A stretch of DNA of 5,822 nucleotides from HRBIN24 sp035574155 (GCA_035574155.1 DATLZD010000020.1:1-5822); one strand, 5' to 3'. Counted from the first letter of the stretch, positions 1 through 5,071 are shown. The notes: generated by a model not told the origin, from the letters alone. Program-made: numbers and translations.

Positions 1-147
1 ATCGGTGGGATCATACACCCGACGCACCGGCCGCCCCGAAACGGTGCTGAAACCGTCCCCAGCCCGCTCGGGCCACTCCCGCTCCACCCACTCCTCCCAC
101 TCCCGCCGCTCCCGCCTCAGCTCCTCCAGACCCTCCCCTTCGGCCAT
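1..147 (-). CDS. Methylmalonyl-CoA mutase large subunit, N-terminal fragment (runs off left edge)
   Basis: Only the first 49 codons are in the window. The translation begins MAEGEGLEELRRERREW and reaches the segment FSTVSGRPVRRVYDPTD (residues about 33-49). That segment matches the N-terminal linker of B12-dependent acyl-CoA mutase large subunits: a Glu/Arg/Trp-rich helix, then F-T-x-S-G-x-P-V and V-Y-x-P-x-D just before the TIM-barrel. Family members isomerise (R)-methylmalonyl-CoA and succinyl-CoA in propionate and branched-chain catabolism; isobutyryl-CoA and ethylmalonyl-CoA mutases share this N terminus and cannot be excluded. The ATG at 147 is chosen because a strong AGGAGGAGG sits 8 bases upstream; an in-frame GTG at 156 would overlap that site. 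It follows the acyl-CoA dehydrogenase gene by 19 bases, so the two are probably co-transcribed. The identity rests on about 17 diagnostic residues, and the catalytic and cobalamin-binding parts lie outside the window. Confidence 0.82.
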   Translation of the reverse strand, partial: MAEGEGLEELRRERREWEEWVEREWPERAGDGFSTVSGRPVRRVYDPTD

Positions 148-155
148 GGCTTCCA

Positions 156-164
156 CCTCCTCCT
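156..164 (-). promoter_or_regulatory. Strong ribosome binding site for the mutase gene
   Basis: On the minus strand this reads AGGAGGAGG, followed by the 8-base spacer TGGAAGCC and the ATG at 147. It lies wholly inside the 19-base gap after the acyl-CoA dehydrogenase stop codon (169-167). It decides the mutase start and suggests independent, efficient initiation on a shared messenger. It is the strongest Shine-Dalgarno match in the window. Confidence 0.75.
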
Positions 165-166
165 GT

Positions 167-1315
167 CTAAAAGGCCGAGATGCCCAGCAGGTCGCGGGCC
201 ACCAGCAGCTTCTGGATCTGGGTCGTCCCCTCGTATAGGCTGAGGCCGATGGCGTCCCGGAGGTACCCTTCCACCAGACGCTCGCTCAGGTAGCCGGCGC
301 CACCGTGGACAGCGATGGCGTTGCGGGCCGCCCGCACGGCCGCCTCGGTGGCGAAGGCCTTGGCCATCGCCACCCAGCGGGTGGCGCCCTCGCCCAGGTC
401 CCGGGCCCGGGCCGCCCGCAGGGTCAGGAGCCGCGCCGCCTCGCATTCGATGGCCATGTCGGCCAGGAGCTCCTGGACCAGCTGGTGCCCACCGATGGCC
501 TTTCCCCACTGCTTGCGCTCGCGGGCGTAGTCGAGGCACAGGTCGAGGCAGCTCTGGGCTATTCCCACCGCACAGGCGGCGGTGGACAGGCGCCCGCTCT
601 CCAGGGCCGCTTGGGCCACCCGAAAGCCGTCGCCCACCTGCCCCAGCAGACGGTCATCGTCCACAGTCACGCCGTCGAAGTAGAGGGCGGCCAGGTTGGA
701 CGCGTGCAGCCCCAGCTTTCCACGGATGGGCTGACGGGACAGGCCAGGGCTCGTGCCGTCCACCAGGAAGGCGGCCATGCCTCTGTGTCTCGCCCCCGGC
801 TGCGTCTGGGCGAAGACAATGATGATGTCGGCTATGGCACCGTTGGACGTCCAGAACTTGCTGCCCGTGAGGCGCCAGCGCCCGTTCTCGCGACGGGCTG
901 TCAGCTCCACCGCCGCCGGGTCCGACCCCACGTTGGGCTCCGAGAGGGCGAAGGCCCCCACCAACCGCCCCGAAAGGACCTCCGGCAGCCAGCGCTGCCT
1001 CTGGTCATCGTTGCCATAGGAATATATGGACGTCCCTACCAGGGAGAGCTGGACCGTCAGCGCCGAGGTGAAGACGGAGGGGCTGGCCCCGCCGATGGCC
1101 TCGCAGATGAGGGCATAGGAGACGTTGTCGATGCCAGCACCACCGTAGCGCTCGGGAAAGGGGCCGCCATAGAGGCCGGCCTCGGCCAGCAGCCTCATGA
1201 CCTCCAGAGGGAAGGTCTCGTCCTCGGCCCGTTCCCGGGCCTGCGGCAGAACGTGCTGGGCAGCGAAGCGCTTGGCCGTCTGGTAGATGATGCGTTGGGC
1301 CTCGTCCAGCTCCAT
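167..1315 (-). CDS. Acyl-CoA dehydrogenase (FAD-dependent, short/branched-chain type)
   Basis: This 382-residue protein has the usual length and the three-part architecture of the family: helical N domain (about 1-118), beta domain (119-230) and C-terminal helical domain (231-382). It should oxidise an acyl-CoA to the trans-2-enoyl-CoA with FAD, passing electrons to electron-transfer flavoprotein in the cytoplasm. Visible signatures are SEPNVGSD at 125-132, FWTSNG at 154-159, RKQWGK at 267-272 (FAD contact region), VHGGAGY at 336-342 and YEGTTQIQ at 361-368. The last carries the catalytic base Glu362 at the position used by short- and medium-chain and glutaryl-type enzymes. Isovaleryl and long-chain enzymes place the base elsewhere. 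The start is fixed: an in-frame TAG lies five codons upstream, and GGGG sits 5 bases before the ATG. The mutase gene follows at 19 bases, so a branched-chain or propionyl-yielding substrate is plausible, but the exact acyl chain cannot be read. Confidence 0.95.
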   Translation of the reverse strand: MELDEAQRIIYQTAKRFAAQHVLPQARERAEDETFPLEVMRLLAEAGLYGGPFPERYGGAGIDNVSYALICEAIGGASPSVFTSALTVQLSLVGTSIYSYGNDDQRQRWLPEVLSGRLVGAFALSEPNVGSDPAAVELTARRENGRWRLTGSKFWTSNGAIADIIIVFAQTQPGARHRGMAAFLVDGTSPGLSRQPIRGKLGLHASNLAALYFDGVTVDDDRLLGQVGDGFRVAQAALESGRLSTAACAVGIAQSCLDLCLDYARERKQWGKAIGGHQLVQELLADMAIECEAARLLTLRAARARDLGEGATRWVAMAKAFATEAAVRAARNAIAVHGGAGYLSERLVEGYLRDAIGLSLYEGTTQIQKLLVARDLLGISAF

Positions 1316-1362
1316 GCTGACCCCAGTCTACTGGATGCGCGCCCACCTGTTAACCCTGCCCC

Positions 1363-2007
1363 TCAGAGGGCACCCGCCCAGAGCCGTTCGCCTAGGAGCA
1401 GGGCCGTGAGGGCACCGGCGATGAGAAAGGGGCCATAGGGCATGTATTGGCCACGGCGGGCAATCCTCGTCAGAAGGAGGACGGCCGCTGCCACCCCACC
1501 GGCGATGGCGCCTATGGACAGGGCCACCGCCACCCCGGGGAAGCCCACCACTGCCCCGATGAGGGCGGCCAGCTTCACGTCGCCGGCGCCCAGGCCCCCA
1601 CGCATGGCCACGTAGGCCGCCCCCAGCACGACCAGCCCGAAGGAGGCGCCGGCCAGGGCCTGGACCACCCCCCGGTCGGGCCATGCCCAGGAGAGGGCCA
1701 GGGCCAGCACCAGGCCGGGGTAGACCAGCCGGTTGGGCAGCAGCCGCCGCTCCAGGTCGGTGACCGCCAGGGCCAGGAAGAGTGCACCGAAGAGGGTCGC
1801 CATCAGGGCTGCTGAGGTCTCCTCCAGGGCGCGGGCCGCCCCTGCCCCCAGGGCCGCCGCCGTCAGTGGCAGCAACATGCCCCGCAGGGGGAGCTGGCGG
1901 CGGGGCAACTCCTCCTCCTCGTCATCGGCCCCGTATACCAGGGGCCAGCCGAGGGCGAAGGCCACGCCCAACAGCAGCCCCAGCAGGACGCACAGCGTCT
2001 CCTTCAT
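1363..2007 (-). CDS. A24-family prepilin peptidase, reduced (no cysteine-rich methylase region)
   Basis: This 214-residue integral membrane protein is rich in Leu, Ala and Gly, with about six or seven hydrophobic segments. It carries both aspartates of the GxGD aspartyl proteases: Asp84 in AVTDLERRLLPNRL (81-94) and Asp143 in GLGAGDVK (138-145). The C-terminal MPYGPFL (189-195) is also typical. Such enzymes cut the leader of type IV pilins or related pseudopilins at the inner face of the membrane. Standard bifunctional PilD proteins are about 250-290 residues and have a cytoplasmic loop with two Cys pairs for N-methylation. Here that loop is replaced by an acidic stretch (DDEEEEL, 28-34), and the only Cys is residue 6. 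The start is certain within this frame: an in-frame TAA lies four codons upstream and the next Met is residue 44. No pilin gene is in view; the divergent neighbour encodes a methyltransferase-like protein. ACAD follows after 47 bases, which could be read-through or chance. Confidence 0.88.
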   Translation of the reverse strand: MKETLCVLLGLLLGVAFALGWPLVYGADDEEEELPRRQLPLRGMLLPLTAAALGAGAARALEETSAALMATLFGALFLALAVTDLERRLLPNRLVYPGLVLALALSWAWPDRGVVQALAGASFGLVVLGAAYVAMRGGLGAGDVKLAALIGAVVGFPGVAVALSIGAIAGGVAAAVLLLTRIARRGQYMPYGPFLIAGALTALLLGERLWAGAL

Positions 2008-2015
2008 CCCCCAAC

Positions 2016-2021
2016 ATTATG
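2016..2021 (-). promoter_or_regulatory. Candidate -10 box for the prepilin peptidase gene (possibly leaderless)
   Basis: On the minus strand this reads CATAAT, 5 of 6 matches to TATAAT, and ends 8 bases before the ATG at 2007. Transcription would then start at or within about two bases of the start codon. Upstream of the ATG there is only a G-run directly against it and no well-spaced Shine-Dalgarno site, which is consistent with a leaderless message. No good -35 is visible 16-18 bases further up, so this rests on the -10 alone. Confidence 0.4.
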
Positions 2022-2080
2022 GACGCAGCAGCCCCTCATACGTTATGGCCCCGCGTATTCTGTCACGGCCTTCCCTCCCT

Positions 2081-2086
2081 TATAAT
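2081..2086 (+). promoter_or_regulatory. Consensus -10 box (TATAAT) for the methyltransferase/glycosyltransferase operon
   Basis: A perfect TATAAT in otherwise GC-rich sequence points towards the three-gene plus-strand operon. Expected transcription start is about 2092-2094, giving a leader of about 35 bases to the ATG at 2128. The hexamer 17 bases upstream (TTCTGT, 2058-2063) is a poor -35, so an activator or an alternative -35 may be used. The box excludes a TTG at 2086 as the translation start, because that codon would lie upstream of the transcript. Confidence 0.5.
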
Positions 2087-2127
2087 TGAGGGTCGATGTT
2101 ACCCCTGCACCTGATGTGGTCTCGCCT

Positions 2128-2748
2128 ATGGCCCGCCTCGTCCGCATAGACCTAGGCAACCGCACCGGCCGACGGGACGTCATCGCCGTGGACCCCTTCT
2201 TCGTGCCCGCCAACGGCATAAGGGGCGACCTGGACGGAGGCCTCCCCTTCCGCGACGACAGCGTGGACGAGGTGTTCTGTTACGACGTGCTGCAGCGCAT
2301 CGCCGACCTGCCCGCCGCCCTGCGGGAGATATGGCGGGTCTGCAAGGACGGTGCCCTGGTCCACATCCGGGTCCCCCATGCCAGCTCCGCCTTCACCACC
2401 TGGATGGACGTGACCCAGCGGAGAGGGTTCACCATCGAGGCCTTCGGCCGGCTCGGAGGCTTCGCCCTGGCCCCCTTCGACCTGGAGTATGCCCGCCTGC
2501 GCCTCACCGGCCATAGGCCCGAGGACGCCCACCCGCTGCGGCGACTCCTGGGGTTGCTGGTGGAGCCGTTGGCCAACCGCAGCCGCGTAGCCCAATACCG
2601 CTGCGAGCGTTGGTGGGGCCACTGGCTGGGCTTTGACGAGATATATGTGGTCATTCGCGCCCTCAAGGACGAGGAGGAGCTGCGGCGCCGTCGCCTCCTG
2701 CCGACGGCCTCCCGGCGACCTGCCCGACCTGGGGCCCAGCAGGGGTGA
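2128..2748 (+). CDS. Class I SAM methyltransferase-like protein with degenerate motif I
   Basis: A 206-residue protein follows the core Rossmann pattern of the Methyltransf_11 group. It has strand 1 VRIDLGN (5-11), an acidic strand-2 end AVDPF (20-24), DLDGGLPFRDDSVDEV (34-49), a helix REIWRVCKDG (66-75) and VHIRVPHASS (78-87). Then comes DVTQRRGFTIEAF (94-106), which resembles the D-x-T-H-x-R-x-F-T segment of glycan-cluster methyltransferases, and a last strand IYVVIRALK (172-180). The SAM loop, normally D-x-G-C-G-x-G, here reads DLGNRTGRRD, so SAM binding is doubtful. The ATG at 2128 is preferred because the TATAAT at 2081-2086 excludes earlier starts; GTG at 2116 is possible. Neither has a good ribosome binding site. 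The TGA stop is followed by one codon (GAC) and the next gene's ATG in the same frame, so coupling is likely. The C-terminal tail (186-206) is Arg/Pro-rich. It may be an active divergent enzyme or a non-catalytic partner of its neighbour. Confidence 0.75.
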   Translation: MARLVRIDLGNRTGRRDVIAVDPFFVPANGIRGDLDGGLPFRDDSVDEVFCYDVLQRIADLPAALREIWRVCKDGALVHIRVPHASSAFTTWMDVTQRRGFTIEAFGRLGGFALAPFDLEYARLRLTGHRPEDAHPLRRLLGLLVEPLANRSRVAQYRCERWWGHWLGFDEIYVVIRALKDEEELRRRRLLPTASRRPARPGAQQG

Positions 2749-2751
2749 GAC

Positions 2752-3522
2752 ATGGCGTCACGGCCACGAGTGTTGCTGGTGGACTACTTCCGCATCGGGA
2801 TACGTCCAGGGGACAGGGTGCTGGACATTGGCTGCGGGCAGGGCCGCCACGTGGTGGGCACCTGCCACAACCCTTGCCTGGGCGTGGGGCTGGATATCGA
2901 CCTGGGGCTGCTGAGGGAGGCACGAGAGCGGTTGGAAGAGGCGTCCCGGCTGCTGCCGGGGTGGATCAAGGGCCGTGGGGAGTTCGTCCTGGGTGACGCC
3001 TGTCACCTGCCCTTCGCTGACGGGTCCTTTGACCACGTCATCGCCTGCGAGGTGGTGGAGCACGTCCCCGACGACGAGGGCCTCCTGCGGGAGGCGGTGC
3101 GGGTGCTTCGCCCCGGCGGCTCCCTGGTGGTGAGCATACCCCGCTTCCTGCCCGAGGCCATCTGTTGGGCCATTAACCGCCGCCTCATGACCCTGCCAGG
3201 CTCTCACGTCCGCATCTACCCGCCGGGCACCGTCGAACGCAAGCTGCGTCGTCTAGGCCTGGAGCTGTACGACCACCGCCACGACCACGGCTACTGGTCC
3301 CTTTACTGGATCGCCTACGCGCTGCTGGACCGCGTCATGGGCGGGAAGCGGGCCGAGGCCGCCATGGCCTGGGCCCGGCGCCTCCTCGAGTCCTACTCGC
3401 TGCGCCCGGGCCCGCTGGCCGCCAGGCTGGAGGACGACATCAACCGCTACTTTGCCAAGTCCTGCGTCATCTACGCCCGCAAGCCGACTGCTGGGGAGGG
3501 CCAGTGCGCATCTGCTTCCTGA
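2752..3522 (+). CDS. Class I SAM-dependent methyltransferase (Methyltransf_11 type)
   Basis: This 256-residue protein has a complete SAM-binding core. Motif I is VLDIGCGQGR (23-32) and the acidic end of strand 2 is GLDID (46-50), contacting the ribose hydroxyls. Motif II is GDACHLPFADGSFDHV (81-96), followed by EVVEHV (100-105) and the post-II loop LRPGGSLVVSIPR (119-131). The C-terminal part (about 150-240) is an insertion and helical region rich in Tyr, His and Trp (YDHRHDHGYWSLYW, 173-186), probably the acceptor cap. It should transfer a methyl group from SAM to a small molecule, glycan or lipid carrier. The position just before a glycosyltransferase gene favours an envelope glycan or glycolipid precursor, but this is inference. 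The start ATG follows the previous stop by three bases, with AGGGGTGAG as ribosome binding site inside the previous gene. The 3' end overlaps the next gene by 19 bases. Confidence 0.92.
   Translation: MASRPRVLLVDYFRIGIRPGDRVLDIGCGQGRHVVGTCHNPCLGVGLDIDLGLLREARERLEEASRLLPGWIKGRGEFVLGDACHLPFADGSFDHVIACEVVEHVPDDEGLLREAVRVLRPGGSLVVSIPRFLPEAICWAINRRLMTLPGSHVRIYPPGTVERKLRRLGLELYDHRHDHGYWSLYWIAYALLDRVMGGKRAEAAMAWARRLLESYSLRPGPLAARLEDDINRYFAKSCVIYARKPTAGEGQCASAS
3493..3500 (+). promoter_or_regulatory. Ribosome binding site fixing the GTG start of the glycosyltransferase
   Basis: GGGGAGGG lies three bases ahead of GTG at 3504 and inside the last codons of the methyltransferase gene. It supports the GTG start over the internal in-frame ATG at 3522. 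The GTG start also keeps the first beta strand (RICFLMYHG) of the glycosyltransferase fold. The arrangement predicts translational coupling between the two genes. Confidence 0.65.
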
Positions 3523-4754
3523 TGTATCACGGCAGCATGTACTCGGGCGGGCAGGGGGTATACCTCTACTACCTGACCCGTGAGCTGGCCCGCCTGGGGC
3601 ACGAGGTGCACGTCATCTCGGGGCCTCCCTACCCACGGCTGGCGCCGGGGGTCACGCTGCACCGGGTGGACGGCACCAGCTATTACCGCTTTCTGGAGGA
3701 CAGGAGGGGCTTTCTGGACCGCAAAAGCCCCTGGGAGTTCTTCTATCCTCTTAACTTTCTGGAGTTGCTCACCACCCGCTATGGCTTCTACACCCTCATG
3801 TTGACCTACAGCCTGAGGGCGTTGCCGGTATTCCTGGAGCTGCACCGCCGCCACCCCTTCGACGTGGTCCACGACAACCAGGGGCTGGGGCTGGGCTACC
3901 TGGGCATCAAGGCCCAGGGGGTGCCGCTGGTGGCCACCATTCACCACCCACTGCTGGTGGACGCCCACAACGCGGTGGCCCGCAGCCGCTCCCTGGTCCA
4001 GAAGGTCCGGCGGGTCCTCTTCTACCCGGCCATACTGCAGTCGCCGGCGGCGCGGGCTGCCGACCGCATCATCACGGTATCGCAGGCCTCGGCCGAGCTG
4101 GTGGCCTGGGCCTTTCGCGTGCCGAAGGAGAAGATCGAGGTCATATACAACGGCGTGGACAGCGAGACCTTCCGCCCCCTGGGGCTGGAGCGGGAGCCCC
4201 GCTCCCTCATCTACGTCGGCAACTCCGAGGACCCCAACAAGGGCGCCCAGTTCCTGATGGAGGCCCTTCACTACCTCCTGCGCGACGGCGTGGACTTCCG
4301 CCTGACCCTGGTGGACCGGCCGCGGGGCGGGCTGCAGCTGGTGCCCAAGCTGGTGCGTCGCTACGGCCTCAGCACCAGGGTGCGCTTCGCCGGACGCCTC
4401 AGCACCGCTGCCCTGGTGCGGGCCTACAACCGCTCCCAGCTCATGGTCTGCCCGTCCCTCTACGAGGGCTTCGGCATGCCGGTCTCGGAGGCCATGGCCT
4501 GCGGCACGGCGGTGGTGGCCACCCGGGGTGGCGCCCTGCCCGAGGTGGTTGGGGAGGACGGCGCCGGCCTGCTGGTGCCACCGGGAGACGCCCGTGCCCT
4601 GGCCGAGGCCATAGCCGGTCTGTTGGCAGACCCGGAGCGCTGCGCCAGCATGGGCCAGGAGGGGCGCCGACGTGTCCTCTCCCTGTTCAGTTGGCGGAAG
4701 GCGGCGCTGGAGACCGTGCGCGTCTACGAGCAGGTGTTGTCAGGGAGCGAGTGA
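3504..4754 (+). CDS. GT4-family glycosyltransferase (GT-B fold)
   Basis: This 416-residue protein is of normal family length and has both halves of the GT-B fold. The N-terminal acceptor domain opens with RICFLMYHG and the glycine-rich loop SGGQGVYLYYL (14-24), then helix ELARLGHEV (27-35). Motif VHDNQGLG (122-129) and ATIHHP (144-149) are typical of this domain. The C-terminal nucleotide-sugar domain includes IYNGVD (214-219), IYVGNSEDPNKG (236-247), RFAGRLS (294-300) and CPSLYEGFGMPVSEAMACG (316-334). The last contains the E-x7-E pair Glu321 and Glu329 that binds the donor sugar phosphate in retaining GT4 enzymes. It should transfer a sugar from a nucleotide donor to a lipid-linked or glycan acceptor at the cytoplasmic membrane face. 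Donor and acceptor are not readable. It is the last gene of the operon; its 3' end overlaps a minus-strand gene by 68 bases. The GTG start overlaps the preceding gene and has a strong ribosome binding site. Confidence 0.94.
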   Translation: MRICFLMYHGSMYSGGQGVYLYYLTRELARLGHEVHVISGPPYPRLAPGVTLHRVDGTSYYRFLEDRRGFLDRKSPWEFFYPLNFLELLTTRYGFYTLMLTYSLRALPVFLELHRRHPFDVVHDNQGLGLGYLGIKAQGVPLVATIHHPLLVDAHNAVARSRSLVQKVRRVLFYPAILQSPAARAADRIITVSQASAELVAWAFRVPKEKIEVIYNGVDSETFRPLGLEREPRSLIYVGNSEDPNKGAQFLMEALHYLLRDGVDFRLTLVDRPRGGLQLVPKLVRRYGLSTRVRFAGRLSTAALVRAYNRSQLMVCPSLYEGFGMPVSEAMACGTAVVATRGGALPEVVGEDGAGLLVPPGDARALAEAIAGLLADPERCASMGQEGRRRVLSLFSWRKAALETVRVYEQVLSGSE

Positions 4755-4983
4755 ACACCGGCGCCTCGCGGTGGGTGAAGAGGACCCACCCCACCCAGAA
4801 GGCCAAGGAGAGGACGGCGCCGCTGGCCAGCAACACCGGCAGGGCGATGGCCCAGTAGCTGCGGCGGCGCATCCCCTCCAGGAGCGCCAAGAAGGCCAGG
4901 AGCACCCCGGCGCAGATGGCCATGCCGTAGGCCCGCTCCCGCTCTCCCTGGGGCCTGCGACTGTCGCTGCGGTCCGTGGTCAT
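4687..4983 (-). CDS. Small hypothetical protein with two predicted membrane helices
   Basis: A 98-residue protein not recognised as a named family. It has a polar, charged N terminus (MTTDRSDSRRPQGERER), a first hydrophobic helix (about 20-37, MAICAGVLLAFLALL), a short basic hinge GMRRRSYW (37-44), a second longer hydrophobic helix (about 45-70) and a basic, Pro-rich tail (71-98). The periodic hydrophobic pattern on this strand, and its absence in the opposite frame, argue that it is coding. A good promoter (TTGACA, 17 bases, CAGAAT) lies directly upstream. It places the transcript start near 4989, which favours ATG at 4983 over the in-frame GTG at 5007. The leader would be only about six bases, so initiation may be leaderless-like; a GGGA lies almost against the ATG. 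The last 68 bases overlap the glycosyltransferase gene tail to tail. The tail may be poorly conserved, since it is constrained by the other strand. The role is unknown. Confidence 0.6.
   Translation of the reverse strand: MTTDRSDSRRPQGERERAYGMAICAGVLLAFLALLEGMRRRSYWAIALPVLLASGAVLSLAFWVGWVLFTHREAPVFTRSLTTPARRRARSPAPPSAN
4770..4790 (+). terminator. Hairpin after the glycosyltransferase gene, possible U-less terminator
   Basis: GGTGGGT and ACCCACC form a perfect 7-base stem around a 7-base loop (GAAGAGG), starting 15 bases after the glycosyltransferase stop codon. There is no T-run after it on the plus strand, so it would be a weak or factor-assisted terminator at best. It also lies inside the convergent membrane-protein gene, in the codons for the end of the second helix (about VGWVLFTH), so the repeat could be coincidental. 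Confidence 0.3.
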
Positions 4984-4995
4984 GTCCCTGCCCGC

Positions 4996-5024
4996 ATTCT
5001 GGGGCACATCCCCCCGCCTGTCAA
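4996..5024 (-). promoter_or_regulatory. Sigma-70-like promoter for the small membrane protein
   Basis: On the minus strand a perfect -35 TTGACA (5024-5019) is followed by exactly 17 bases and a -10 CAGAAT (5001-4996, 4 of 6 to consensus). The predicted transcription start is about 4989, six bases before the ATG at 4983. This is the best-spaced two-box promoter in the window and the main support for the gene being real. Confidence 0.6.
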
Positions 5025-5062
5025 CGGAGCCGAGGCTACTCGTCGTGGGCGGTCCCCCCTTA

Positions 5063-5071
5063 TGCTATAGT
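5063..5071 (+). promoter_or_regulatory. Extended -10 promoter for the PRPP synthetase gene
   Basis: TGCTATAGT contains an extended -10 TG, one spacer base and TATAGT (5066-5071, 5 of 6 to consensus). No good -35 lies 16-18 bases upstream, which is usual for extended -10 promoters. The expected transcription start is about 5078, giving a leader of about 25 bases that includes the ribosome binding site AGGAGA (5093-5098). It fires away from the minus-strand promoter 40 bases to its left. Confidence 0.55.

Noticed and set aside
5..238. Plus-strand open frame at the left edge
   Set aside because: It covers the mutase N terminus and the acyl-CoA dehydrogenase C terminus, both of which show family motifs on the minus strand. 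The plus translation is Ser/Arg low complexity.
1323..1334. Short palindrome CCAGT-CT-ACTGG just upstream of the acyl-CoA dehydrogenase start
   Set aside because: The two-base centre is too small for an RNA hairpin and five-base arms are easily found by chance. An operator role cannot be supported from one copy.
1357..1372. Stem TGCCC/GGGCA over the stop codon of the prepilin peptidase gene as a terminator
   Set aside because: The stem is only five base pairs, there is no T-run on the minus strand after it, and it lies partly in coding sequence.
305..1438. Long plus-strand open frame (377 codons) opposite the acyl-CoA dehydrogenase
   Set aside because: It is the antisense shadow of a gene with complete family motifs. 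Its translation is Gly/Pro/Arg/His-rich with no recognisable domain, as expected for antisense frames in GC-rich DNA.
2086..2127. N-terminal extension of the first methyltransferase from TTG at 2086
   Set aside because: The TTG overlaps the TATAAT box, so it would lie upstream of the transcript, and the extra residues match no part of the methyltransferase fold.
3471..4271. Minus-strand open frame (266 codons) opposite the glycosyltransferase
   Set aside because: It is a shadow frame rich in Val, Gln, Gly and His, with no family motif, lying over a well-supported GT4 gene.
5028..5037. Palindrome AGCC-GA-GGCT between the two divergent promoters near 5000-5070
   Set aside because: The arms are four bases with a two-base centre. 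This is common by chance in GC-rich sequence and no second copy is seen.
4672..5070. Plus-strand open frame (132 codons) opposite the small membrane protein
   Set aside because: It begins inside the glycosyltransferase gene, has no hydrophobic pattern or motif, and crosses the minus-strand promoter. The minus strand is the better coding candidate.
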